Source of the DNA: Osedax fenrisi
Lineage: Eukaryota > Annelida > Polychaeta > Sabellida > Siboglinidae
DNA length: 64,000 nt
Assembly: GCA_964019155.1 (NCBI GenBank)
Contig: OZ025243.1
Span: forward strand, 38,116,679 to 38,180,678
Direction: 5' to 3'
Notes under the pieces: generated by a model
Databases searched by the model: none
The model's input: the letters and a program-made list of their open reading frames with translations, nothing else
Told to the model about the DNA's origin: nothing
Part shown: one piece after another, positions 1 through 11,398 of the stretch
Layout: each line of letters starts with the position of its first letter
Numbering within the stretch: position 1 is the first letter of the stretch
Position numbers and translations under genes: made by a program

Positions 1-203
1 ATATATAAATATATGGTAATTATAAGCCGTTGCATGTATGATAGTCTATAAATAAACATACGCTAATTATAATGACCAATCATAAGCTATTGTAGAATCA
101 CTAATTCGAATAAACAAGTTTGCGGGCGTTTAATTCGCGAAGCTTTTGACCATAATCCTTATTTTCAATAGATAAATAATATTTATTAAATATATAATAT
201 ATG
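1..203. other. AT-rich flank, no gene seen
   Basis: No coding or RNA signal is visible. The sequence is AT-rich with scattered TTCG and GCGG words and ends where a dispersed repeat begins. Confidence 0.5.
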
Positions 204-641
204 CAAAGATTTTCCGAAGGAAAGATATAACACTTACGCGAAATCGTGTAATTCGAATTTGTATACAAAATACCCTGGTGCCACCTATAGCGGGTTACTT
301 TTAGGAACTATGCGTTGTTTATAATGTAAATTCGTATTTAACTATACACTTTTAAAATGTTAAATAATATGCTTTAAATTAATATTTATATAATGAAAAC
401 TAAGTGTTCATTACTAATATATAACAAACAAATATGATATGTATGTTTTAAATGCTATAAGTATATATTTAGTGAGTAAAAGTTAATTTATATTGCATGT
501 AATTTAATAGAGCAATGAAAACATTGTTGTATGCAAACAGAGCCGAACCTAAATCTATTTCAGTGATTTCGATACTACTGCTAGCAGCGGTTGGGGCTAT
601 TACTAAATTACGTTGCATGCATAGGGAGTGTCATATCTTTG
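204..641. repeat. Dispersed repeat R1, copy 1
   Basis: About 438 bp that recurs in direct orientation at 23691-24126 with high similarity along its whole length. Both copies start CAAAGAT and end ATCTTTG, a 7-bp terminal inverted repeat, and a longer AAAGATATAACACT word near the left end is repeated inverted at the right end. No coding potential. I see no clear target duplication. The second copy lies inside a Ty3/gypsy element between gag and protease, so R1 is not that element's LTR. A non-autonomous DNA transposon is the best guess. Confidence 0.75.
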
Positions 642-1285
642 CTTCGCAAAATTTTTGATATATGTATATTCAATGTAATAGTACACGTTATTAATTAATC
701 TAGTGTAGTATCGTGTATAGTAAACTATAAAAGTGGACATAATTGTAACTAATTAGTTAGTTCAGGGGTATTAAAATCATTTTATATTTATATATAATAT
801 TAAATATTATATTAAATTAATATTATTATAATAATTATAATAATAATAATATTCAACTAACAGAAATTTATTAATTTCATATTCTTTTTCGTTTTCAATA
901 TAACTAAGTGAATTACTTATAAAATCATCCATATCAGTTATATTATTATTACTTCTAACTTGATTTAATAATTATTAATGATTAATTCATGATTAATTCA
1001 AAAACGTAAACATTTATCAGTTTTTTATAATTATACATTACGTAATGGTATATATTATGACGTATTCGGAATACTTTAAACTTATGGTTTATTAAAATAT
1101 TTACTCATGCTACGCAGTGTAACAATAATATATATATATATATTAATAAAAAACAGACGATAGTGTAAAAATAAGTTAACTATTCGTAAATATAAATGTA
1201 TCTAAATTAATTGTTGATTACTATGCAGATATTTACATGATGCTTTTCATTGGTTCTTATAATATTTATATCCTGGGTCATGGAT
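642..1285. other. AT-rich non-coding stretch
   Basis: Long runs of A and T with short TA arrays (for example near 1129-1142). No open frame of interest and no RNA gene seen. Confidence 0.5.
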
Positions 1286-1316
1286 CATTGACTTGTATTG
1301 GGCCAATAGGTATTGG

Positions 1317-1352
1317 CATAGACATATGAGCGAATTCGCTCCTATGTCTATG
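1317..1352. mobile_element. Micro-palindrome P1 (36 bp) with 8-bp direct repeats
   Basis: Two 18-bp arms match at 17 of 18 positions and meet at GAATTC with no loop. The left arm starts CATAGACATA and the right arm ends TGTCTATG. Immediately left is GGTATTGG (1309-1316), immediately right GGTATTGA (1353-1360), an 8-bp direct repeat with one mismatch. The right-hand copy is shared with the next palindrome, P2. Interpreted as an inserted element reduced to its two ends. Confidence 0.7.
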
Positions 1353-1360
1353 GGTATTGA

Positions 1361-1397
1361 CATAGAGCTAAAGAGAAACTTTCTCTTTAGCTCTATG
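1361..1397. mobile_element. Micro-palindrome P2 (37 bp) with 8-bp direct repeats
   Basis: A perfect inverted repeat with 18-bp arms and a single-base centre. The left arm starts CATAGAGCTAAAGAGAAA. Flanks are GGTATTGA (1353-1360) and GGTATTGG (1398-1405). The arm differs by about one base from the end of the 333-bp hAT-like element at 41146-41478, whose right end reads CATAGAGCTAGAGAGAAA on the opposite strand. P2 therefore looks like a version of that element with the interior deleted. Confidence 0.75.
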
Positions 1398-1418
1398 GGT
1401 ATTGGGTACAATGTCAAT

Positions 1419-1762
1419 AATACTAATAATCCTAATAATGTTAATAACCGGGTTAATAATACACGTAAATGTCCTGGATTCATATAATCCATAGGCATTA
1501 CATAGCTAGAGAGAAAGCTAGATTTCAATCTAACTCTGAGAATTCTGTAGAATTACTGCCTATATTCCTTATAGCAAAGCCTTAAAATGGCTTTGATTAT
1601 AGTACCAATACCTCCTATAACCCATTGGTATATGGCAAGATGTATAGTTTACCAACTTTTACATGGTAAAATACAAATCTATAGTATGTGAATCATATAA
1701 TATGATCATATATAATCAAGACCTTCTATAACCTCGTTATAGATTTTCCGATATATATTTAC
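1419..1762. other. Hairpin-rich non-coding stretch
   Basis: Contains several small inverted repeats, for example AGCTAGAGAGAAAGCTAG near 1500 and AGCAAAGCC/GGCTTTGATT around 1574-1600. The minus-strand frame at 1247-1528 merely reads through the palindromes and is not taken as a gene. A larger hairpin of about 15-bp arms (CAAGACCTTCTATAA against TTATAGGGAGTCTTG) encloses the palindrome P3. Confidence 0.5.
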
Positions 1763-1823
1763 CATAGATTTAGAGTATACTCTATAGTATACTCCCTATA
1801 CTAGGGTATACTCTAAATTTATG
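1763..1823. mobile_element. Micro-palindrome P3 (61 bp) with perfect 8-bp duplication
   Basis: Arms of about 18 bp (CATAGATTTAGAGTATAC on the left, its near complement on the right) enclose a 25-bp centre made of further TATAC/GTATA repeats. The element is flanked by ATATTTAC at 1755-1762 and again at 1824-1831, eight of eight bases identical. Same end pattern (CATNGA) as P1, P2, P4, P5 and P6. Confidence 0.75.
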
Positions 1824-2027
1824 ATATTTACAGATTATAGGGAGTCTTGGTATAATATACACGGATCCTGATGTCGGATTATATCTCCGTAAAACAACAT
1901 TATAGTCTAAACCCCTGGGTTATAACTTCTATATATTGATTCTATAGATTGATCATTAGCCCAATTTATATCTAGCTCTATGATTAGGCCCCAATAGCTG
2001 TCACTCCCTACCTCGCAATGGTAATAA

Positions 2028-2062
2028 CATTGACTTGTATTGGGTCCCAATACAAGTCAATG
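2028..2062. mobile_element. Micro-palindrome P4 (35 bp) with 8-bp direct repeats
   Basis: Perfect 17-bp arms around one central base. The left arm is CATTGACTTGTATTGGG. Flanks are GGTAATAA (2020-2027) and GGTAATAC (2063-2070), seven of eight identical. The same 17-bp arm also occurs alone at 1286-1302, left of P1, so a second, broken copy is present. Confidence 0.72.
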
Positions 2063-2070
2063 GGTAATAC

Positions 2071-2500
2071 GAAAATAATGTAAAAATCCCACTAAAATGT
2101 AAACATTAAAAGTTAAGCTGTTAACAAAATAATTCAGCTATAAATTATTATTTACAAGTATATATGCAATTTAATGTATCTACTATAAAGCCATAAAGTT
2201 AAGGTTATAAAGTTAAATATAATTCATTATTATAATATTATAAAGTACTATTATTAAATACAATTTTCCATTAAATTTGTAAACTAAATGATCAAAATAA
2301 TAATATATAATGAAATAATTAATTATTTTTATGAACAAATTATTTTTAAAATTAAACGTTTTTTCTTAATTTTAGTTATTATATAATATATAAATCCATC
2401 TATATGTTATAAATTAATATAAACATAAATATATAATATTATTTATTTATAAAATCAAGTATAAAGCATACTTATTAAGTTAAGGAGCCTAATAACGATA

Positions 2501-2566
<66 letters not shown>

Positions 2567-2574
2567 TTTAATAT
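2071..2574. repeat. AT-rich stretch ending in a (TA)n array
   Basis: No gene seen. A (TA)n array of about 60 bp at 2503-2562 directly precedes the start of the LINE copy that follows. Confidence 0.6.
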
Positions 2575-3130
2575 TAGTTTATATGTGATGTTTGGTGATG
2601 ACAACTTCTATCCACCGGCTTCCCAGGTTTCGGATAGGGGAATGACCACCAGATATAGTGATTAACTGCAAATAACCAATAAGCAGTGCTGGACAAAATC
2701 CAGAGTTCCCTTTGGCAAGGCATATTACCTGTTAGCCACTCGACCAGGGTTACGTGAAAAGATCACAAATGATCTTGGATGAATGAGAAGAAAAACTCAC
2801 AATAAACCTGACGAGAGGAGTTGCGACCCTCGTTAGGGTGCACCAATACCCATTAGCAATAAATAGCAAAAGTATGAACACAACAACAACAACAAATCCT
2901 ATACTTCCAGCGGCGGGAGTCCGCAGGAGACCCGCATATCCACAAGGATTTCATGACGTCGCACCTTTAAACCCTACGGGGAGGGGTGAGATTGAGACGG
3001 CAAAATTATTACAGTGTAGAAAAAATATAAAATAGCAACTTTCAATATAGTCCTATAAACTCTGGCTATCAGAGAATTTGATAAGGTACTACAAAAAAAA
3101 ACAGAAGAGATGACATCGAATATGCGAAAG

Positions 3131-3169
<39 letters not shown>

Positions 3170-5147
3170 ATATGCGGTATGCAATAATATAGAAAAGTAC
3201 ACTCAGCAGATAGGGAACAAGAAATTAACCGATACGATGTTGACCCTGGATACTATCTATACACCGTATCAGCATGGAGAAATCAAGTATAAGCATCTAA
3301 TGGTGGCGTGGATATTATCATTAGCAAAGATGCAAGTAAAAGTCTAATAAACATAAAATGAGTTACGAATAGAATTATGATAGATAACTTTCAAATTAAT
3401 CCGGTATTAACTACTATCATTACATATGCACCATGTGAATATGAATATGAAGTAGTCAATAATACTTTCTATGAGCAACTTCGAACAACCATTGAATAAG
3501 TACCATCCCACAACTGCTTGATCATATTAAGTGATATGAATACAAGGTTTGGACCAGAAAATGTACAATACACTTACAACACATCAACAAATAATAATGG
3601 AAGTCGGCTCATAGAAATGATGGAAGAATACCAGCTACTAGCAGCTAACTCACAATTTAGAAAGAAAAAGTAAATTTATAGACCTGGATGTCACCACACA
3701 TGACGACACACCAACTTGACTATATATTGGTGAGAAAGAAATGGAGGAAAAGCATTATAAACTGCGAAGCATATAACTCTTTAATATATTTGGGATCAGA
3801 CCACATAATCGTAGTAGCGAATTTGATACTAAGTCTCAGAGCATCAAAGCAGATTGCGTAAAAAGCAGAAGCGTAAACCCAAGTATGTTTGGAGCAATCT
3901 AAGGGACCAAGATAAACTACAAGAGAGGTATGCAGTTGAATTACGGAATAAGTTTAACGTCAAGGGAATAGATGAAGAAACAATGTCAGGAATGTATGAA
4001 AGGTTGGTGTAAGCAATTAATATGACAGCGGTAGGATGCATGATTGAAAGTTCCGAAACTTAAAATGAAATTGAATTCTAAAGATCCACGAATTAGTAAT
4101 GCTCGTGAAGCCATAACTTACGCACACAAATAACTTGTTAAGAAAAAATGTCAAAGTAATCGAACTCTATACAAACAAAAGAAAATACAGATGTTCCAAA
4201 TGTATAAAGTAATTAATGACGAAGAGTTGGAAAGAAAGATATTTTAATTGAACAAGCTGATCTGGGTATGATATATCTAGAAAGTTGGAACCTGATCAAT
4301 GAAATATCTGGCAGGAAAGTCACCCAGTCATCACAGTTAAATGTTAATAATGCAGAGGATAGAGTTGTTCTATGGTTGAACACTTCAGAAAACTTCTCGG
4401 GAACTCACCTGAAGTGACAGATGAAAACGAAGAAATACCTCCAGTTTTTGAAAACTTACATATAAAAGATGACATATTTACACTTGATGAAGAGAGCCAA
4501 AATATCAATAAAATGTGGAAAAATCGCTGGGGAAGATGGTATAATGCCAGAAGTACTCAAATATGTTCCAATGATGAAATTGTGCTTGATATCATAAACA
4601 AGTCTTATATAAACAGTGAACAGCCTGACCTATGGAACCTTTCTAACATAGTACCTCTACATAAATCGGGAGATCTTACCAAAGCTGACAACTACCGTGG
4701 AATTAGCCCCACCTCTATAATGGTCTACACTTACAATCGTATGATACTCAATCGAATACGTCCGGTATTAGATCCTCTACTTAGACACAATCAAACTGGA
4801 TTCAGAAAGAAGAGAACAGCAGTCGGCCAGATACTAGCAATAAGAAGGATTCTGGAGGGAATTAAGGATAAGAATTTACAAGCTATCTTTACATTTATTG
4901 ACTTAAAGAAGGCATTTGACTCTATACATAGAGGCCATATGGCTAAATTACTTAGATCATATGGAATACCTGATACGCTTGTAGATGCAATAAATTGGAG
5001 CTATGCTAATAATAGAGCACAAATATACTCACCAGATGGTGTAGCTGCCACCTGTCACGATTTACAAATTATATATTTCACGAGAGTGGTAGCGCTTGGA
5101 TAAGGCCTACTGTAGTACATTTTCATAACAATATTAGTATAATTCAT
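2575..5147 (+). pseudogene. Degenerate LINE-A copy: 5' region, endonuclease, start of RT
   Basis: A less AT-rich leader (2575-3030) is followed by a broken endonuclease frame. It keeps recognisable pieces in order: IATFNI near 3030, NGG near 3303, LSDMNTRFG near 3530, NNNGSRL and the LDY-like and SDH-like regions up to about 3810, all with in-frame stops and shifts. From 4372 an open stretch of 243 codons covers the linker and the first part of reverse transcriptase, including DNYRGISP, QTGFRKKRTA and FIDLKKAFDSIHR. The copy ends near 5050, before the catalytic YADD. Family type is judged from the endonuclease order and from the matching copies at 5160-6245 and 49545-51242. Not functional. 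Confidence 0.85.
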
Positions 5148-5159
5148 CGTAAGTAATTA

Positions 5160-6245
5160 CCTTACCTTACCAGGTCGAGCTTGCTCGGCATTTCTTGACA
5201 CGTTCCATCCATCCTTTTCTATCGTTCATCGCGGTTGGAATCTCATCTATATTGCATCCGGTATCCTCCAGTAGTTGATCGATGTACGTCTTGGCAGGTC
5301 GTCCTCGTGGCCGTTTGCTGTGAGTTGGTTGCCAGAGAAGTACATCACTTGCTAGCTCATCTTTGCTTCGCCAACAATGGCCTGCAAATCGTAGGCGTTG
5401 TTTCCGAATAGAGGCTGATATTCTTGGGATTTCAAGATAGAGATCTTTGTTAGAGATGTGATCTTTCCATGATTTATTGAGTGCAGCACGGAGCATGCGA
5501 GTATATGCTCCATCCAGTCTTTTTTCCAACGTTGCTGTTAGAGTCCAAGTCGTCGCACCATACACTAGTACTGATTCCACCGCAGCTCGGAAAAAAGCTT
5601 CTTTTCTGATAGTTTTGATTTCCACAGTATATTCATACTATTCAGTGCAGCCCAGGCTTTTGCTATTCTTGTATTGATATCATTTTCAGTATTTGCAATG
5701 TAGCTGCCGAGATATTTGAAATTGTCTACGTTTTTGATAGAATTTCCATTTCTGCTTATCATGTTGTCACTCTTTGAATTTAGGCTCATATACTCAGTTT
5801 TATCTGAATTTATTTTCAGTCCAATGTCTTCTGCAGCTTCTTCGATTTGATGTAGCATTTTCTCAGCATCTTTTATTGTATCTGCAGTAACTGCAATATC
5901 GTCTGCGTAGTCAATGTCGGTAATATGTATAGCTGGATGTCGACTGCTTCTTCTTTGTGAAAGTGTAAAGCCTAGATTAATATTATCATCTATGGAGTGT
6001 TTTAGTATATAGTCAAGGCAGATTATGAATAAATACGGAGCCAATGTATCTCCTTGTAGGACACCGGTCGTAATTTCAAAATAAGGAGTATCTCCGTCAG
6101 GTGATCTGACCATAGCGCTTGTATTCCTATATAGCATCATTATTGCATTGACTATGTCCTTTGGTATTCCATATATTATTAATATATTGTCCATTTTAAA
6201 TCTGTCTATAGAATCGAAAGCCTTTGCAAAGTCAATAAAAAGCAG
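5160..6245 (-). mobile_element. 5'-truncated LINE-A insertion with 12-bp target duplication
   Basis: Reading on the minus strand the copy begins inside reverse transcriptase (LLFIDF, AFDSIDR). It continues through GVLQGDTLAPYLF and IDYADDIAV (catalytic YADD present), the thumb, and a C-terminal region with RLRFAGHC and RPRGRPAKTYIDQLLEDT. Two overlapping open frames (6194-5565 and 5625-5167) show one frameshift near the run of A at about 5600, otherwise no damage. The 3' end is a short GGTAAG-type tandem tail. The insertion is flanked by CGTAAGTAATTA at 5148-5159 and 6246-6257, a perfect 12-bp target-site duplication. Loss of the 5' part is typical of incomplete reverse transcription. Confidence 0.93.
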
Positions 6246-6257
6246 CGTAAGTAATTA

Positions 6258-6679
6258 GTTATTCGAAAATTTCGATTCGAAGAGCTACGGTATTTTATAT
6301 ATATATATTTTTTCTTCCGGCAAATGGTTGGTTAATAACCAGAGCCATTTATCCTTTTTATTAACGTAAAACATATTAAAAAACATATGATGAAGTAGGT
6401 AAGGGATAGGTCAGATAAATAGGGATGATAAATGCTCCATTGTAGCAGTATGTACCTATTTACGATACCTATTTAGACAGCCTGTTATAATACGAATATG
6501 AGTATAGTAATATCATGCTTTCGCAGGCCTGATGAATATATATTGTTAAGCGTCAGGGAGGTGGGGATGCCAGTTCCAACAATATGCACTTAATTTAGCT
6601 TGATTTGCACCATAGAGTTGTTTAGCGTAGGATAGTAGGTTTAGAGTATTTCAGGTTAGTTGTAGTAATTAGTTTTTTT

Positions 6680-6731
<52 letters not shown>

Positions 6732-6852
6732 ACTATAGATATATTGCTGCATATATGCAGCATAGCCTGTATACCCTTATTATATTCCATTATAATAACT
6801 ATAGTAGATTAAATACTATAGTATTTTAACAATAGGTTATAGTTATCTTATG
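6258..6852. other. Non-coding stretch with (TA)n array
   Basis: No gene recognised. Contains a (TA)n array at about 6687-6726 and a moderately GC-richer stretch (6430-6660) that I cannot assign to any family. Confidence 0.4.
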
Positions 6853-7122
6853 CACTTTTATATTTATTTTGAAGTCCTTTAGGATGAATAAAAACATGTT
6901 TTATATTTTATACTATTTAAATTATACATATATAATAACATAAACATAAATAGTATTACTATTACATATTACAAAATAAGTTATAATGTTATATTACCCC
7001 AATATATTTTATTTTTATACATGGATTCGTCTATCCTAGCAAACAATATATTATATATATTAAAACATTATTAAGAACTTTTGAAAAAATTGAGAAATGT
7101 TGTATATTTCTGTTCTAATTAA
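6853..7122. repeat. Dispersed repeat R2, copy 1
   Basis: Shares an ordered series of blocks with 20351-20632 in the same orientation: AAGTCCTTTA, AACATGTT, ACCCCAATATAT, CATGGATTCGTCTATCC, TTATTAAGAACTTTTGA and a final TTCTAA. No coding potential. Looks like an old non-autonomous element of unknown class. Confidence 0.7.
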
Positions 7123-7580
7123 TCATCTAATCAATACATCATATAAACTCGAGGCTATGACTTCGAGGCTATAACTCCGAGGTATTGTATATATTAGAGT
7201 ACATTATATATATACATTATATATAATACTATAGTACATTTCCGAATTTCCGAGTTAGAACTTTCGGACGCAAACTGTCATTAAAATGCCAATAGGTAGC
7301 CGATAGTAGTTCTCAATATATCGTTCGCTTGTATCACCCGGACTGCTTGCTAGTAACAATACCTCCTATAAACTCTAAGAGGCTATAGCATATCTTGCTA
7401 GTAACGTGTTGTAACATTCTCATCAATAACCATCACGCACGAACTCACACGTTTGATGATTAGGTAAATAACTACATCGATAGTATTGATGTTTTAATAT
7501 ACAATATTGTGGCACTATAATAGACATACACATGTTTCGATGTTCTCTGTATCTCTTACTTAACTTAAATTAACTTAACA

Positions 7581-7616
<36 letters not shown>

Positions 7617-7907
7617 TTTATAATTCGTAGTATTTCAACAATAAATATAAATTCTACTATAAATATTCTTGCCATTTAAGAAAAACACAAATTATTTATA
7701 TATTTATATTTAAATTTATAATTATCTAGCTAATAAGTTGCTCTCATTGCTGAAAAAATTAATAATGAGATTCTGGAATGTTATACGTGTTCCTCCATTT
7801 TTTATATTTCTAAAGTCTCTTCGGATTGAAAATATACTACAGTCTCATCTATTCTTAAATATGTCTATTCTAGTTTCAAATTTCTTAACATCCCTACGTT
7901 TGTAATA
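7123..7907. other. Non-coding stretch
   Basis: Three imperfect copies of a CGAGGCTATAACT-like word lie at 7147-7185. A CGGACGCAAACTGTCATTA word at 7264 recurs with changes near 8449. A (TA)n array lies at 7582-7612. No gene seen. Confidence 0.4.
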
Positions 7908-8275
7908 TATGAATGAATGAATGTTTATTTATACACAAAAATAACATTGGACGTTCTCTATTGTGTAAACAACAAAATAAAATAACAAAATACACACACA
8001 AATATAAATAGTTAATTAGAAAATAATAAAATTAATTTTTACGAATTAATAACAATAAATTTGATTTAAAATAAGAATAATTGACATTAGTTCTTAGTTC
8101 TACAGGTATCGCATTATATAGGTCGGCTGCAGCTACACTGAAATAACGTTTTCCATATATCTTTAGCTTATAATTATTCTTTTGTAATAATCGAGTAGAC
8201 GCGTTTCTTAGATTCATCTTGTAAACTTTGAATTGTAGGATGTCAATCAAATAAATCGGAAGACGATTCTTCAGT
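7908..8275 (-). mobile_element. 3' end of a LINE with (TTCA)n tail
   Basis: The minus strand encodes about 70 residues ending the C-terminal region of a LINE protein (GKRYFSVAAADLYNAIP, the common end of CR1/L2-type proteins). A 3' UTR follows, ending in AATAAACATTCATTCATTCA. The same UTR and tail occur at 25540-25620, so both belong to one family. Everything 5' of the last 80 codons is missing. Confidence 0.85.
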
Positions 8276-8506
8276 ACTTACTTACTTACTTACTTAATAT
8301 CTCAACTTCAACTTTTATTTTTCATTTGAGTATCGGTGATCTAACTTCTGATCAATTCTCTATCTTGTTTAATTTGCACATCAATCCTATAGCCCATTTC
8401 CTAAACCTAGAAAATATCGGTTACATAAATTTTTACATTTTTTGGTTTTCGGACTGCAAACTGTGATTATAAAGCAATCGGCAGTCTATATATATATATA
8501 TATATT

Positions 8507-9990
8507 TGAAGTTAATGTTTCATATTAAATAAGTGGGTTTTCAATAGTTTCTTGGAGTTTGGAGTTGATGGTGTAATACGGATGGATGTAGGGAGAGTGT
8601 TCCAGGAGTATGGGACGGATATTGCCCAGGCGCGAGTGTTAGTTGAATGTAAGTTGTGTTTAGGAGGGAGTTGAAGTAGAAACGTATTGGTGGAGCGTGT
8701 AGTGGTACTAGTTGGTAATTAAAGTTTGAGTAGGGATGCTAGGTAGTCAGGCGAGTCATTGTGGATTGCTTTATGAGCCATTAGTAGGGTTTTATATAGG
8801 ATTCTATGGCGTACAGGTAGCCTGCAGGCTCAACATGTGGAGTTTAACTAGGAATAGAGATAGTAGTATGGGAGTATTTTGGTATGTTGAATATACACCT
8901 AGCTATAGAATTTTGAAGAATTTGGAGTTTAGTAATATACGATGAAGGGGTATTGTAAATGATAACATTGCAGTAGTCGAATAGAGATAGGATGTAGGCA
9001 GAAGCTATACCTGTAGAAGTGGATATTTATATTGAATGACGAATAAGGCGTAGTGAATGTAGTTTATAGTTTAATAGTTTTTTTATGTGAGACAGTTGTC
9101 TATAAACATTAAAAGTATTGTCAAATATAACACCAATAATTTTGACATGGCTTGAATACATGATAAGCTGTCCATTAATGTAATTGGAGGGGAAGTTGGT
9201 AAGGTTTTACTTCGGAGTGGAATGTGAAGGAAGATAGCCTCGGTTTTAATTGGGTTAAAGACGAGGGAGTGTATTGTGAGTCAGTTATGAATGGTGGTAA
9301 TAGTAGAGGAAAGGATGCCAGGTACACAATTTTCTTTTTCTGTACATTTTACATAAAGTAGGATGTCGTCTGCATATGTATGGAAGCTAACTGGAGAATT
9401 CGAGATAAGGTGGAGAAGGGGAATTATGTAAATGTTAAAGAGTATTGGTCCAAGGACTGACTCTTGGGGAACACCGTGTGTTACAAGACGGGAAGATGAA
9501 CGGGTTGAGTGAACTACAACTGAGGAAGTTCGGTTGGTTATGAATGAGGATAGTCATTTTTGTGCAGTACCAGTGATACCTATAGATGTAAGACGGTGTA
9601 TGAGAATCGTGTAGTCAATAGTGTCAAACGCAGAGGAGAGATCAAGTAGTACGAGTATTGTGCCATTTTTATTATCAAGATTAGTGAAAATATCGCTGGA
9701 TATCTTCGCTAGTGCGGTTTCTGTTGATTTGGAAGGAATATATGTACTTTGGAAGATGTGAGGGATTTTGTGTGATATTAAAACATTAGTTGTTTCGCGA
9801 CAATTCGTTCCAAATTTTGGAAAATATCGACAGGTTTGAGATTGGACTATAATTGTTGAGGCTCTGAGGGTCAAGCTTGATTTGAGAAACCTAGGTTTGG
9901 TTTCTTAAAGAGGGGTATAATGAGTGAATGTTTATAGGATGTTGGAAAAGTACCGAATTCGAGGGATTCACAGAATATATTATTGAGTGT
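8507..9990 (-). pseudogene. CR1/L2-type LINE reverse transcriptase fragment
   Basis: On the minus strand, order from 9990: a linker ending in IIPLFKK, the fingers region with STETALAKI, LLDLSSAFDTIDY (motif A), HGVPQESVLGPILFNIY, TYADDILLY (catalytic motif C) near 9360, and a C-terminal region ending in YSWNTLPTSIR near 8540. Stops and shifts break the frame after motif C. The family resembles the intact copy at 32404-35656. The 3' end abuts a (TA)n tract at 8488-8506. 5' half missing. Confidence 0.88.
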
Positions 9991-10109
9991 AAATTATCAT
10001 TTAAATTAATTAACTTCCATCAAACGGTGAATAATCTTTCTCAATTGTAGCTCTTCAACGATATAATGTACTCACAGATGAAATATTATATATTATCATC
10101 TATATATTG

Positions 10110-10161
<52 letters not shown>
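9991..10161. repeat. Short AT-rich gap with (TA)n array
   Basis: A (TA)n array at about 10113-10161 forms the left border of the large palindromic element that follows. Confidence 0.7.
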
Positions 10162-10164
<3 letters not shown>

Positions 10165-11372
10165 TATGCATGAAGGGCGGCACACTTTACACAATAAACT
10201 CCTACACACCTCCCACTCGGAGGTAATTGACAGCTGAATATTTCAAGAGTTCAATGTGGGCGGTCTTATTTCGTCACGCTCTACTGCACATGCTAATGTA
10301 TTCTGAACGTGTAACAACCTTATGCATAGAATATACCCCGTATACAAATTAACTCCGATTCGTTTATATACCGTGCATACAAATACATACATATGTATTA
10401 TTTATATAACTATATTTATATACATATATACATATATCCCTACATGCACACATGCATATTTATTATTTATATAAATATATACACATATACACACACATAC
10501 CTACATCCATATATGCGAATTTATATAATCTTATTTATATCATCAATTATATATTATATTATCCAATGTTGTATAGTTAATAGCCACGTGGAAGGCATCA
10601 CAGTGTATGCTGGCTATACTATAGGTATAGGTTAAATCTAGTAATCAATGAAGGTGGTAGGCAGATATGTGGATATCACAGGAATCATGGGTTAAGAAGA
10701 GGTCGTCATTTTATACTATACTTTACATAGGTAATATATATAAATATACATTTAGTTACATTATTAGTTATTTATTTATAGGTACTACTAGTTATATCAT
10801 ATAAACACTATTTACTAAATATATACGAATGTATTATAGCATCATAACAATATTGAACATGTGTACTATAGTGAATAATAGTGTATATTAATCTAGGTCA
10901 TCGAGGGATTAAAATGAGACAAAGGACTTTGCTAGTTTATGTATAGATGTTACATAATTATACACGTACACAATTCTATATTGACTTAGTTACATATACA
11001 TGTAGGGAAATGCACACAACACTATTTTATGTTATCCAATTTGTATATCCATATATTTATATATAGTAATTAGTTAAATAAATTTGATAATTCAAATACA
11101 TATAGCTAGGTGTAATGTATGTATAGTTATATATAATATATGTTAAGTTATATTGTATATGATACAAAAGTATTGAATGTATTTATTTTATTTATTATGA
11201 AATATATTAATAAATTATAATATGAGTGATATATAATAATAATGATAATAATATTTAAACGTAAACAAATAACATAAACTATTCATTATCATTATCAGCA
11301 TTGTCATCGTCATCATCATTAATTGACATAATATCGTCAGATGGATTGATAAGATAAGATCCTCTCATTAGT

Positions 11373-11394
11373 ATATCAAATGCTGATATACTAA
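11373..11394. repeat. Hairpin at the inner end of the left MULE arm
   Basis: CATTAGTATATCA and its complement flank a 5-bp loop, within about 11370-11400. A slightly diverged version sits at the inner end of the right arm (about 11778-11812). No 8-bp duplication is present and the flanks extend the palindrome, so this is part of the MULE arm rather than an inserted micro-palindrome. Confidence 0.6.
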
Positions 11395-11398
11395 TGAG

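Noticed and set aside
1247..1528. Minus-strand frame of 93 codons and overlapping plus-strand frame
   Set aside because: Both read through the palindromes P1 and P2, so the open frames are mirror images of each other and carry no protein signature.
2575..6257. One LINE copy with an inversion made by twin priming
   Set aside because: The inverted piece lies on the wrong side of the 3' tail, and the minus-strand piece has its own 12-bp target duplication.
10393..10635. Plus-strand 80-codon frame
   Set aside because: Tyr/Ile/His-rich by composition and located in the MULE arm. The mirrored arm shows no conserved frame.
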